Shown here in pieces: positions 8,171 to 16,444 of a DNA stretch of 56,638 bases. The stretch lies in assembly GCA_026393015.1 (NCBI GenBank), contig JAPLBA010000114.1, positions 1 to 56,638 on the forward strand. The letters run 5' to 3'. Made by a program: the position numbers and the translations under genes. The notes under the pieces were generated by a model that was given only the letters and a program-made list of their open reading frames with translations, made no database searches and was not told the origin of the DNA. This DNA comes from Actinomycetota bacterium. GTDB lineage: Bacteria; Actinomycetota; Actinomycetes; Nanopelagicales; Nanopelagicaceae. Position 1 is the first letter of the stretch. Each line of letters starts with the position of its first letter.

Positions 8171-8923
8171 CTACTTTGTCGCGTATTCTGCGTAGCCTTG
8201 AGCTTCGAGGCGATCAGCTAATTCCGAACCACCTTGTTCGACGATGCGTCCGGCAGAGAAAACGTGCACAAAATCAGGTTTGATATGACGCAGAATGCGT
8301 GTGTAGTGAGTGATGAGAAGCACTCCGAGATCGCCATTGGCAGCAATCCGATTCACACCCTCGGACACAACACGTAATGCATCTACATCGAGCCCTGAGT
8401 CTGTCTCATCAAGGATCGCCATTTTTGGCTTAAGTAATTCCATTTGCAAGATCTCGTGACGCTTCTTCTCGCCACCAGAGAATCCCTCGTTAACGTTTCG
8501 CTCGGAAAAAGCTGGATCCATAGACAGCGCCGTCATAGCTGCTTTGACCTCGCCGACCCACGTGCGCAACTTTGGCGCTTCGCCTCGGATTGCGGTAGCC
8601 GCGGTACGCAAGAAGTTAGAAACGCTGACACCCGGAACCTCAACTGGATACTGCATCGCCAAGAAGAGCCCGGCACGAGCACGCTGATCTACGGTCATTT
8701 CAAGGACATCAATACCGTCGAGATGAACGGAGCCCGAAGTGACTTGATACTTAGGGTGCCCTGCAATCGAGTAAGCCAAAGTACTCTTGCCAGAGCCATT
8801 TGGTCCCATGATCGCGTGGATCTCACCGGAGTTTACCGTGAGGTCTACACCCTTAAGAATTTCCTTTGGACCGTCTTCAGTCTCGACGCTTACGTGAAGG
8901 CCGCGGATTACTAATGTACTCAT
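8171..8923 (-). CDS. sufC: SufC, Fe-S assembly ATPase
   Basis: ABC-type ATPase of 250 residues that works with SufB and SufD in the SufBC2D scaffold. It has Walker A GPNGSGKST, the SufC-type signature FSGGEKKRHEILQ, Walker B MAILDETDSGLDVDAL (the DETDSGLD form is diagnostic of SufC) and the H-loop LLITHYTRIL. I prefer the ATG at 8923, which has GGAAG a few bases upstream, over an in-frame GTG at 8929 that overlaps the stop of the Rieske gene. It lies between the Rieske gene and sufS. Confidence 0.95.
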   Translation of the reverse strand: MSTLVIRGLHVSVETEDGPKEILKGVDLTVNSGEIHAIMGPNGSGKSTLAYSIAGHPKYQVTSGSVHLDGIDVLEMTVDQRARAGLFLAMQYPVEVPGVSVSNFLRTAATAIRGEAPKLRTWVGEVKAAMTALSMDPAFSERNVNEGFSGGEKKRHEILQMELLKPKMAILDETDSGLDVDALRVVSEGVNRIAANGDLGVLLITHYTRILRHIKPDFVHVFSAGRIVEQGGSELADRLEAQGYAEYATK

Positions 8924-8925
8924 AT

Positions 8926-9237
8926 TCACTTCCGGTTTTCTGGGAGAGAGATTGTGACGGTGTCGCCGTCACGCGAGGTTACATACACAGGAATTGCAGT
9001 GGTTGCTGGAAATGACTCCGGCTCCCCTGTGCGTAGATCGAAACGTGAGCCATGAAGCCAACATTCAATAAAGTGATCATCTATTTCGCCTTCAGAGAGC
9101 GATACATCGGCATGTGAGCAGAGATCTCCCACAGCAAACACCTCTTCGCCTACCCTTGCGAGACAGATATCTTGACCGTCGAGGTTAACTTTCGTTGGTC
9201 GTCCAGGAATCAGTGAAGTAAAGGAGACTTCAAGCAT
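8926..9237 (-). CDS. Rieske [2Fe-2S] ferredoxin in the suf operon
   Basis: A 103-residue soluble Rieske protein. The cluster ligands are seen as C-S-H in DLCSHADVSL (near 41-43) and C-x2-H in ECWLHGSRFD (near 59-62), with the loop spacing of the ferredoxin components of dioxygenases. There is no membrane helix, so it is not the bc1-complex subunit. It lies between sufD and sufC, overlapping sufD by 8 bp, the usual place in actinobacterial suf operons. Its likely job is electron supply or a cluster-linked role in assembly, but that is inference from position. Confidence 0.9.
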   Translation of the reverse strand: MLEVSFTSLIPGRPTKVNLDGQDICLARVGEEVFAVGDLCSHADVSLSEGEIDDHFIECWLHGSRFDLRTGEPESFPATTAIPVYVTSRDGDTVTISLPENRK

Positions 9238-10297
9238 TGGACGCCTCTAGTGCGGCGTCGATGACACCCAGAAGGCGCTCTTCCAGATCAGCGATACCGA
9301 TCTTGGTGATGAGTTCAGCAAAGAACCCACGTACGACAAGCTTTCGAGCTTCATGCTCTGGTATTCCTCGGGATTGGAGGTAAAAGAGTTGCTCATCATC
9401 AAAACGTCCAGTCGCACTTGCATGCCCGGCACCAACAATTTCTCCGGTCTCGATCTCAAGGTTAGGTACCGAATCTGCTCTGGCGTGATCGCTGAGGACG
9501 AGATTTCGATTGAGCTCATACGTGTCTGTACCTTCAGCCACCGCACGAATTGCCACATCACCTATCCAGACGGTGTGAGCGCCTTCACCATCAAGGGCAC
9601 CCTTGTAGGTCACTCGCGACTTACAGTGCGAAACATCGTGCTCGACATGTAGACGGTGCTCAAGGTGCTGGCCGGTGTTTGCGAAGTAGAGCCCGTTGAG
9701 CTCTGCGCTGCCACCAGTTGCCAAATAATCGACACGGGGAGAGATTCGTACTACCGAACCGCCCATCGTGAAATGAGTAGCAGCAAGCAGGGCATTTCTG
9801 CCCAATTCAAATCGGTGTCTAGCGACATGCACTGCCGTGGGTGCCCACTCTTGTGTGGAGATGAACTGCACATTAGCTTCATCTGCGATGCGCAACTCAA
9901 TCTCCTCTGCCAGAGAGATATCGCCAAAATTCTCCATGACTATGGAAACCTTCGAATGCTTCCCAACGGCGATGAGGGTGCGAGCAAAGAGAGAACCACC
10001 CAGACCATTTCGCACGATGCGAACGATGCCCGAGGAGTTAGCAGGGATATCAATAAAGTCGACGTTCTCTACTCTCGTTCTCGCATGCAACGCAACCGCA
10101 TCAGTGGTTTCGTCCTTGGGAAGAACACGAGGATCGATTGCCGGCAAAGATTTATGTTCACCTATTGCGTCACCAGATATCTCAAAGCCTAGTGTCCCTG
10201 TATTCGCCGCGCTTCCATCGTGCAATCCACCTAAACGATTGAGAGGCGTGAATCGCCATGCCTCTTCCCTGCCGGTTGGTGTGGTAATTGTGCTCAT
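9230..10297 (-). CDS. sufD: SufD, Fe-S assembly scaffold subunit
   Basis: A 355-residue SufB/SufD-family protein forming the right-handed beta-helix scaffold with SufB. The N terminus carries REEAWRFTPL, typical of SufD. The core has many short beta repeats, and the C-terminal segment has GHASATGRFDDEQLFYLQSRGIPE, followed by a helical end with RGFFAELI. The conserved His in GAGHASATG fits the SufD metal-site histidine. Start ATG at 10297 overlaps the sufB stop by one base (TAATG). Confidence 0.95.
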   Translation of the reverse strand: MSTITTPTGREEAWRFTPLNRLGGLHDGSAANTGTLGFEISGDAIGEHKSLPAIDPRVLPKDETTDAVALHARTRVENVDFIDIPANSSGIVRIVRNGLGGSLFARTLIAVGKHSKVSIVMENFGDISLAEEIELRIADEANVQFISTQEWAPTAVHVARHRFELGRNALLAATHFTMGGSVVRISPRVDYLATGGSAELNGLYFANTGQHLEHRLHVEHDVSHCKSRVTYKGALDGEGAHTVWIGDVAIRAVAEGTDTYELNRNLVLSDHARADSVPNLEIETGEIVGAGHASATGRFDDEQLFYLQSRGIPEHEARKLVVRGFFAELITKIGIADLEERLLGVIDAALEASNA

Positions 10298-11709
10298 TAA
10301 CCGACAGCGCCTTCCATTTGGAGTTCGATCAAGCGATTAAGTTCAAGCGCATACTCCATAGGGAGTTCGCGAGCAATTGGCTCGATAAAGCCGCGAACAA
10401 TCATGGCCATTGCTTCATCTTCGGTCATGCCGCGAGACATTAAATAAAAGAGCTGATCATCGCTCACCTTGGAGACCGTAGCCTCGTGACCCATTGAAAC
10501 ATCATCCTCGCGAACGTCGACATAAGGATATGTATCAGAACGACTAATGGTGTCTACCAGGAGGGCATCACACTTTACGGTGCTCTTTGAATGGTGTGCG
10601 CCTTCTTGAATTTGGACCAAACCTCGATAAGAGGTGCGACCGCCACCGCGAGCGACCGATTTCGAAATGATGGTCGAGGACGTGTATGGCGCAGCGTGCA
10701 CCATTTTTGCGCCGGCATCTTGATGTTGACCCTCGCCCGCAAATGCAATCGATAGCGTCTCGCCCTTGGCATGAGGACCCATGAGATAAACCGCTGGGTA
10801 CTTCATAGTGACCTTAGAGCCGATATTTCCGTCAATCCACTCCATGGTTGCACCCGCTTCACAAATAGCGCGCTTAGTCACCAAGTTATAAACGTTATTC
10901 GACCAATTCTGAATCGTGGTGTATCGCACTCGAGCGTCTTTCTTCACGATGATTTCTACCACCGCAGAATGTAGCGAGTCAGAGCTGTAGATCGGCGCAG
11001 TGCAACCCTCGACGTAATGCACGTACGAGCCCTCGTCGGCGATGATAAGGGTGCGCTCGAACTGGCCCATATTCTCTGTATTAATCCGGAAATAGGCTTG
11101 CAACGGAATGTCTACGTGTACACCCTTAGGCACATAGATAAATGATCCTCCGGACCAGACGGAAGTGTTGAGCGCAGCGAACTTATTGTCACCCACTGGA
11201 ATGACGGTTCCAAAGTACTCTTTAAAGATTTCTGGGTGCGTCTTAAGTGCGGTATCTGTGTCTAGGAAAATCACGCCCTGCTCTTCGAGATCTTCCCTAA
11301 TCTGGTGGTAGACAACCTCGGACTCATATTGAGCGGCCACACCAGAAACCAGACGCTTCTTCTCAGCCTCTGGAATTCCGAGTCGGTCATAGGTGTTTTT
11401 GATTTCCTCCGGAAGTTCTTCCCAGGTCGTGGCTTGCTTCTCGGTAGAACGAACAAAGTATTTGATTGTGTCGAAGAAAATGCCAGTGAGATCTGATCCC
11501 CACGTGGGCATCGGCTTCTTTTCAAAAAGTCTCAAACCTTTGAGGCGCGTCTCCAGCATCCACTCTGGCTCACTCTTCTTAGCCGAGATGTCGCGCACTA
11601 CTTCCTCATTGATGCCACGGCGCGCGTTCGCACCAGCCTTGTCAGAATCTGACCAACCAAATTCATAAGTGCCGATTCCGTCGAGCTCTGGATGCGCGGT
11701 AGTAGTCAC
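10297..11709 (-). CDS. sufB: SufB, Fe-S assembly scaffold subunit
   Basis: A 470-residue SufB protein, the main scaffold on which the nascent cluster is built. Clear SufB segments are [45 protein letters not shown] and the C-terminal [21 protein letters not shown]. Cys in EGCTAP and the C-terminal Cys in KCDALLVD are candidate sulfur-handling residues. The start is GTG at 11709 with a GAGG Shine-Dalgarno. It follows sufR by 15 bp, and sufD follows with a 1-bp overlap. Confidence 0.96.
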   Translation of the reverse strand: MTTTAHPELDGIGTYEFGWSDSDKAGANARRGINEEVVRDISAKKSEPEWMLETRLKGLRLFEKKPMPTWGSDLTGIFFDTIKYFVRSTEKQATTWEELPEEIKNTYDRLGIPEAEKKRLVSGVAAQYESEVVYHQIREDLEEQGVIFLDTDTALKTHPEIFKEYFGTVIPVGDNKFAALNTSVWSGGSFIYVPKGVHVDIPLQAYFRINTENMGQFERTLIIADEGSYVHYVEGCTAPIYSSDSLHSAVVEIIVKKDARVRYTTIQNWSNNVYNLVTKRAICEAGATMEWIDGNIGSKVTMKYPAVYLMGPHAKGETLSIAFAGEGQHQDAGAKMVHAAPYTSSTIISKSVARGGGRTSYRGLVQIQEGAHHSKSTVKCDALLVDTISRSDTYPYVDVREDDVSMGHEATVSKVSDDQLFYLMSRGMTEDEAMAMIVRGFIEPIARELPMEYALELNRLIELQMEGAVG

Positions 11710-11724
11710 AGTTGTGCCTCTCGT

Positions 11725-12429
11725 TTACTTGATCTCTGATGGTGTGCGGATAGTGAGTGGTGCTGGGATATATGTGGTGCAGACGCCATCACCATGTGCG
11801 ATGGTTGCTAAGCGTTGTACGTGGGAACCTAAAATTCTGGAGAGTGCTGCGGTTTCGGCTTCACAGATCTCTGGGAACTCAGCCGCGACGTGAGCTACTG
11901 GACAATGGTGTTGACAGAGTTGATCACCATTACCGAGAGAGGCAGCGGAGGCCGCGTACCCTTCAGCAGAGAGCGCCTCGACGAGAACTGGAAGACGATC
12001 TTCCACTTTGAGATGGCCGAGGGAGATGCGACGTTCCAAATCAATAGCCCGACTCTGTGCGAAACCTTCTAACGCCGCTGCTCCACCTTGGGTCCTTAAA
12101 TATCGCAGGGCGGCAGCGGCAAGATCATCGTATGACTGCGCAAAGTGGGCTCGGCCGGCATCGGTCACCACAAAGACTTTTGCGGGGCGACCACGTCCAC
12201 GGGTGATCAGCCGTGGCTCGCGAGCTTCCAAGATGCCTTGCGCCACCAAAGTGTCGAGGTGGCGGCGAATACCTGCAGGGGTGAGGCCCAACCGCTCCCC
12301 CAGTACAACTGCGGTCGAGGGCCCGTTCTCAAGTACCGAACGCGCCACCCACTCCCGGGTCGATTCATCCTCATTCTTGCTCCCCTCCACCGGGGAGGTG
12401 GGGGTGGTGATCGAGGCGGTGTTTTTCAC
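11725..12429 (-). CDS. sufR: SufR-type Fe-S-sensing transcriptional regulator
   Basis: A 234-residue winged-helix regulator leading the suf operon. The DNA-binding domain (about residues 25-95) has the helix-turn-helix GERLGLTPAGIRRHLDTL and the wing ending in GRGRPAKVF. The C-terminal half carries four cysteines spaced C-x3-C-x12-C-x27-C (from LCQHHC to DGVC), the expected ligands of an Fe-S cluster. SufR homologues repress suf genes when cluster supply is adequate. The start is taken as GTG at 12429; an internal GTG about 15 codons later (PVEGSK) is a less likely alternative. A short inverted repeat overlaps the start codon and could be its own operator. Confidence 0.88.
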   Translation of the reverse strand: MKNTASITTPTSPVEGSKNEDESTREWVARSVLENGPSTAVVLGERLGLTPAGIRRHLDTLVAQGILEAREPRLITRGRGRPAKVFVVTDAGRAHFAQSYDDLAAAALRYLRTQGGAAALEGFAQSRAIDLERRISLGHLKVEDRLPVLVEALSAEGYAASAASLGNGDQLCQHHCPVAHVAAEFPEICEAETAALSRILGSHVQRLATIAHGDGVCTTYIPAPLTIRTPSEIK

Positions 12430-12441
12430 AACACTATTGTG
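12427..12441. promoter_or_regulatory. Candidate SufR operator and promoter at the sufR start
   Basis: CACAA-N5-TTGTG is a perfect 5-bp inverted repeat that includes the sufR start codon. The nested ACAC-N4-GTGT at 12431-12442 is also perfect. On the minus strand, CACAAT lies 6 nt before the GTG and is a weak match to a leaderless -10. Autorepression by SufR at this site is inference from position; I cannot confirm that either repeat matches an experimentally known SufR box. Confidence 0.35.
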
Positions 12442-12492
12442 TCTTAATTCTTCTGGCCCCGCAAACGGATCGCCGACCTCTGAACTGAGGAT

Positions 12493-12498
12493 TACTGT
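12493..12498 (+). promoter_or_regulatory. -10 element for ctaA
   Basis: TACTGT ends exactly 6 nt before the GTG start at 12505. The same spacing recurs at other first genes in the window and supports both a leaderless transcript and this GTG as the real start. No clear -35 box. Confidence 0.45.
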
Positions 12499-12504
12499 TG
12501 AGGG

Positions 12505-13446
12505 GTGACACTCTGGGAAACCTTCTCCACATACAAGCGACGTGCCTGGCGCACTTTTCTCGTCTTACAGGTGAAACTCAAGGCATCCTTCTCCGTATAC
12601 GAGCGACGTGCTTGGCGTACCTTTCTCGTCTTCCAGGTGGGTCTCATGCTCACCGGAGGCGCAGTACGCCTGACAAAGTCCGGCCTTGGCTGCCCCGAAT
12701 GGCCCGACTGCGTCCAGGGATCAATCGGTCCTCAACCGAGTCAAATAGAAGGAATTCATAGTTGGATCGAATTTGGCAACCGCTTGCTCACCATCCTTTT
12801 AGTTCTCAACCTCTCCTATGTATTCCTCGCTTCTCGAGTGAATGGACGACTTCGAAAACTAGCAATGATGCAATTAGGCGGATTGATCGCTCAAATTGTG
12901 CTCGGTGGGATCACAGTATGGACAAAACTCAATCCCTTAGCAGTTGCCGGGCATTACTTACTTTCAACCATTCTGATTGCTGGCATTGTTCGCGCCCTTC
13001 ATCAACTCAATAAGGAACGCACAGCGATAAATGTCAAGCGGGAGATCTTCCTGCTGAGTCGAGTCCTCGTCGGCCTCACCGCCATTGTTCTTATCGTGGG
13101 TACTTTCGTGACGGGTAGTGGGCCGCATGCTGGTGACGACAAGGCGCCGCGTTATCCGTTTGATGCTGCCAGGCTTGCCGTCTTCCACGCTGATCTCGTT
13201 ATTGCACTCGTTGTGGGAACTATTTCACTATGGCTGCTCTTGCGAGTTACCAAAAGACCAGTGCCACGTGCCTACTTCTACTTTGTAGGAGCGATAATGC
13301 TGCAAGGCCTCATAGGATACCTACAATATTTCACTGGATTGCCAGAGGTTTTGGTCGCCATTCATCTGTTGGGATCAGGGCTCGTGTGGAGTGCGGCGAA
13401 CTTCCTCTTTTACAGTTTTGAAAAAGAGATCCTTACAAACGATTAA
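12505..13446 (+). CDS. ctaA: Heme A synthase CtaA with duplicated N-terminal segment
   Basis: Membrane enzyme of 313 residues that oxidises heme O to heme A for cytochrome oxidase. It has about eight helices, the TGGAVRLTKSGLGCPEWPDC segment with the paired extracellular cysteines near residues 63 and 69, and conserved heme-ligand histidines in GIHSWIEFGNR, AGHYLLST, VFHADLV and AIHLLGS. The N terminus is odd: a 22-residue unit (YKRRAWRTFLVLQV, then YERRAWRTFLVFQV) occurs twice in tandem. Only the second copy fits the normal start of helix 1, so the protein has one extra unit. The GTG at 12505 is supported by a -10 element 6 nt upstream; a GTG at 12571 between the copies is an alternative. 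The gene converges on ctaB with a 4-bp overlap. Confidence 0.92.
   Translation: MTLWETFSTYKRRAWRTFLVLQVKLKASFSVYERRAWRTFLVFQVGLMLTGGAVRLTKSGLGCPEWPDCVQGSIGPQPSQIEGIHSWIEFGNRLLTILLVLNLSYVFLASRVNGRLRKLAMMQLGGLIAQIVLGGITVWTKLNPLAVAGHYLLSTILIAGIVRALHQLNKERTAINVKREIFLLSRVLVGLTAIVLIVGTFVTGSGPHAGDDKAPRYPFDAARLAVFHADLVIALVVGTISLWLLLRVTKRPVPRAYFYFVGAIMLQGLIGYLQYFTGLPEVLVAIHLLGSGLVWSAANFLFYSFEKEILTND
12521..12652 (+). repeat. 66-bp tandem duplication inside ctaA
   Basis: Two direct copies, 12521-12586 and 12587-12652, with a period of 66 bp (22 codons), so the frame is kept. The first 53 bases match at 46 positions. Of six changed codons, three are synonymous (Ala, Arg, Thr) and three change the residue (Thr/Val, Lys/Glu, Leu/Phe). 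The last part of the unit has diverged. The divergence indicates an old event rather than an assembly slip. Confidence 0.85.
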
Positions 13447-14351
13447 AGCAATGCGTCGATGGCAACTGCAAGAAATAGTAATGATAAATACGAGATGGAT
13501 CCATGAAATAGACGCATTGGCTTGGGATCAACACCGCGCCTTACTCTGCTGGCAATCGCGTGTGACTCAAAAATAAATGCACCACCTAAGACAACCGCGC
13601 TGCCTGAGTACAACCAATTCATCTTCGCTACAGGAATAAGCATGAGGGAAACAAGGACCATGATCCAGGAGTAGATCACGATGCGCTTCGCAACATTTTG
13701 CAAGGTAGCGATCACTGGCAACATGGGAACGGAAGCCGCGGCGTATTCGTCTTTGTACTTAATGGCCAAAGGCCAATAGTGCGGAGGGGTCCAGAAGAAG
13801 ATGATAAGAAAAAGTACGACTGGCACAAGGGAGAGCGAATTAGTGACTGCTGCCCAACCGATCAAGACGGGCATGCAACCAGCGGCGCCTCCCCACACGA
13901 TATTCTCTGCCGTGCGACGTTTCAAAACTATGGTGTACCCCAGGACGTAAAGCAGAATCGCCACCAATGCGAGGATTCCCGTCAGCGGATTAGCCAGCAC
14001 CCAGAGCAGAAGTATTGAGATAAACCCGAGTACTGATGCAAAAGCAAAAGCTGCGCGAACAGAGATCTCTCCACGAGGCATCGGACGGTGCATGGTGCGC
14101 TCCATTAGAGCGTCGATATCCCTATCAATAATAGAGTTGAAGGAGTTGGCACTGGCCGCCGCGAAGGTGCCACCCACCAAGGTAATCACCGTGATGGAAA
14201 GCGATGGCCACCCCGTCGAAGCGAGAAAGAGGGTCGGTACCGTGGTGACCAGGAGAAGTTCTATGATGCGTGGCTTAGTAAGCGCTAGATAGCGAGCAAA
14301 GACTCCACGGGGCGCGCGTGCTGCCGCAACTTTGAGAGTTTCGCTCCTCAT
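13443..14351 (-). CDS. ctaB: Protoheme IX farnesyltransferase (heme O synthase) CtaB
   Basis: UbiA-family membrane prenyltransferase of 302 residues that adds a farnesyl group to heme B, making heme O, the substrate of CtaA. Diagnostic segments are LTKPRIIELLL near the N terminus, the first aspartate motif NSFNSIIDRDIDALMERT followed by HRPMPRG, and the later WTPPHYWPLAIKYKDEY. About nine hydrophobic helices are visible. It faces ctaA tail to tail with a 4-bp overlap and is divergent from tkt. TAGACT lies 8 nt before the ATG. Confidence 0.95.
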   Translation of the reverse strand: MRSETLKVAAARAPRGVFARYLALTKPRIIELLLVTTVPTLFLASTGWPSLSITVITLVGGTFAAASANSFNSIIDRDIDALMERTMHRPMPRGEISVRAAFAFASVLGFISILLLWVLANPLTGILALVAILLYVLGYTIVLKRRTAENIVWGGAAGCMPVLIGWAAVTNSLSLVPVVLFLIIFFWTPPHYWPLAIKYKDEYAAASVPMLPVIATLQNVAKRIVIYSWIMVLVSLMLIPVAKMNWLYSGSAVVLGGAFIFESHAIASRVRRGVDPKPMRLFHGSISYLSLLFLAVAIDALL

Positions 14352-14359
14352 AGGTGGCG

Positions 14360-14365
14360 AGTCTA
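14360..14365 (-). promoter_or_regulatory. -10 element for ctaB
   Basis: TAGACT on the minus strand ends 8 nt before the ctaB ATG at 14351, consistent with a leaderless or nearly leaderless transcript. The element is separate from the tkt -10 in the same 53-bp gap. Confidence 0.35.
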
Positions 14366-14392
14366 GTCAGTAATTCCAAGCACCTCTCGGGA

Positions 14393-14398
14393 TAGGGT
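14393..14398 (+). promoter_or_regulatory. -10 element for tkt-tal-pgi
   Basis: TAGGGT ends exactly 6 nt before the GTG start of tkt at 14405, matching the leaderless spacing seen at other operon heads here. No good -35 box is evident. Confidence 0.45.
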
Positions 14399-14404
14399 GG
14401 TGTT

Positions 14405-16444
14405 GTGTCTGACACCCTTAATTACACCGAGAATGACTACCGAGCAATCGCATATGCGCGCGCACTGGCCGCCGATGCCGTGCAGAAGGTAGGCAACGGA
14501 CACCCAGGCACGGCGATGGCACTTGCCCCCGTGGCTTACCTGCTCTTCCAGAAACACTTACGCCACAACCCAGCGGATCCGTCGTGGCTCGCCCGCGATC
14601 GCTTCATCTTGAGTTGCGGACACTCAAGCCTCACCCTGTACATCCAACTCTTTCTCTCCGGCTATGGGGTTGAGATGACAGATTTACAGAGTTTTCGCAC
14701 GTGGGGAGCGCTCACCCCGGGCCATCCGGAATTTGGTCACACCGCCGGAGTCGAGACCACCACGGGGCCGCTAGGACAAGGCCTCGCAAATGGAGTGGGT
14801 ATGGCAATGGCCGCTCGCTACACCCACGGATTGTTGGAACCCGAAACTCCCCTCTCCCAGGGACTTTTTGACCACCACGTGTACGTCCTCTGTTCTGACG
14901 GAGATCTCCAAGAGGGGGTAAGCGCTGAAGCCTCCTCGCTGGCCGGAACCCAAGAGCTCGCAAATCTTGTAGTGATCTATGACGATAACCGTATTTCCAT
15001 TGAAGGAGATACTCATATTGCCTTCACCGAGGACGTCTCAGCACGTTATCGCTCGTACGGTTGGGATGTTTATGAAGTCGATCGATTAGCGGATGGCAAT
15101 ATTGATCTTGTAACACTAAACTCGGCAATTAAGAAAGCTAAATCGAGTTCCAAAGCGCCTTCACTGATCAGACTCAAAACTGTGATCGCGTGGCCTGCGC
15201 CCAAAGCCCGCGGATCAGCTAAATCACACGGATCGGCTCTCGGCGCCGAGGAAGTGGCCGCAACGAAGGTAGCGCTCGGTCTCAACCCGGAGGAATCATT
15301 CGCTATGCCCGCAGAGGTGCTCGCGCATGCTCGCAATGTGAAAGAGCGCGGCGCGGCAATGCACGCGTTATGGCAGCACGACTTTGATAAGTGGAGCGCC
15401 GCTCATCCAGATCGTGCAGGATTACTTGCGCGAATCCTTTCTCATCAATTGCCTCAATTGGATCCGCCCACGTTCCCAGCCGGAAAAGATCTCTCCACTC
15501 GCAAAGCTTCAGGTGATGTCATTCAATATTTGGCGTCAGTGATGCCAGAGATATGGGGCGGATCGGCTGATCTCGCCGATAGCAATAACACCACCATCGA
15601 AGGTTCACCCTCCTTCTTGCCTGCGACATCTCACATGAAGAACGCGAGTCCATTCGGACGCTTAATTCACTTCGGTATTCGCGAACATGCAATGGGCGCC
15701 ATTCTCAATGGCATGGCATTGCATGGTTTAACTCGTTCATTTGCTGGAACATTTCTGGTGTTTAGCGATTACATGCGTGGGTCTGTGCGATTGAGCGCCC
15801 TCATGAATTTGCCCGTTACTTACGTGTGGAGCCATGACTCAATCGGTTTAGGGGAAGACGGACCGACGCACCAACCTGTCGAACACGCCGCCGCCCTGCG
15901 AGCTATTCCAAATCTGGCAGTCGTGAGGCCAGCAGATGCTAATGAAGTAGCCATTTGCTGGATAGAGATCCTGAAACGTCGCGGGCCCGCCGGCATGCTT
16001 CTTACACGCCAAAACGTGCCAGTTTTTGATCGCAACACGTGCGCTCCGGCCAGTAATTCAGTCCGCGGAGCCTATGTGCTTTCAGAGGGCGCCTCCCCTA
16101 CACAAGGAATCATTATCGCCACCGGATCTGAAGTTCACCTCGCACTTGAAGCCCAAGAATTGCTTGCTACCGAGGGCATTGCAGTGCGCGTGGTGAGTGC
16201 CCCGTGTCTCGAGTGGTTTGAGGAGCAAGATGAGGCTTACCGAGAATCGGTGCTCCCCCGACACGTGCGAGTACGAGTCAGTGTGGAAGCTGGAGTTGCA
16301 CAAAATTGGCATCGTTACGTGGGAGATCAAGGTTCATGCGTTTCGCTAGAACACTTTGGTGCTTCGGCAAGTGCGCCCGAACTCTTTGAGAAGTTCGGTT
16401 TCTCTGCTGCCAATATTGCAACGAGGGTCAAGAGCCTGCTTTGA
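14405..16444 (+). CDS. tkt: Transketolase
   Basis: Thiamine-diphosphate enzyme of 679 residues moving two-carbon units in the pentose phosphate pathway. The thiamine-binding region shows GHPGTAMALAP, GPLGQGLANGVGMA and the metal-binding CSDGDLQEG; the pyrimidine domain shows FGIREHAMGAILNGMALHG and HDSIGLGEDGPTHQP; a C-terminal domain follows with IIIATGSEVHLAL. It begins at GTG 14405 and leads the tkt-tal-pgi set. Its TGA overlaps the TTG start of tal. Confidence 0.96.
   Translation: MSDTLNYTENDYRAIAYARALAADAVQKVGNGHPGTAMALAPVAYLLFQKHLRHNPADPSWLARDRFILSCGHSSLTLYIQLFLSGYGVEMTDLQSFRTWGALTPGHPEFGHTAGVETTTGPLGQGLANGVGMAMAARYTHGLLEPETPLSQGLFDHHVYVLCSDGDLQEGVSAEASSLAGTQELANLVVIYDDNRISIEGDTHIAFTEDVSARYRSYGWDVYEVDRLADGNIDLVTLNSAIKKAKSSSKAPSLIRLKTVIAWPAPKARGSAKSHGSALGAEEVAATKVALGLNPEESFAMPAEVLAHARNVKERGAAMHALWQHDFDKWSAAHPDRAGLLARILSHQLPQLDPPTFPAGKDLSTRKASGDVIQYLASVMPEIWGGSADLADSNNTTIEGSPSFLPATSHMKNASPFGRLIHFGIREHAMGAILNGMALHGLTRSFAGTFLVFSDYMRGSVRLSALMNLPVTYVWSHDSIGLGEDGPTHQPVEHAAALRAIPNLAVVRPADANEVAICWIEILKRRGPAGMLLTRQNVPVFDRNTCAPASNSVRGAYVLSEGASPTQGIIIATGSEVHLALEAQELLATEGIAVRVVSAPCLEWFEEQDEAYRESVLPRHVRVRVSVEAGVAQNWHRYVGDQGSCVSLEHFGASASAPELFEKFGFSAANIATRVKSLL

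Noticed and set aside
9656-10192. Plus-strand open frame of 178 codons opposite sufD
   Set aside because: Antisense shadow of a well-supported gene; no recognisable domain.
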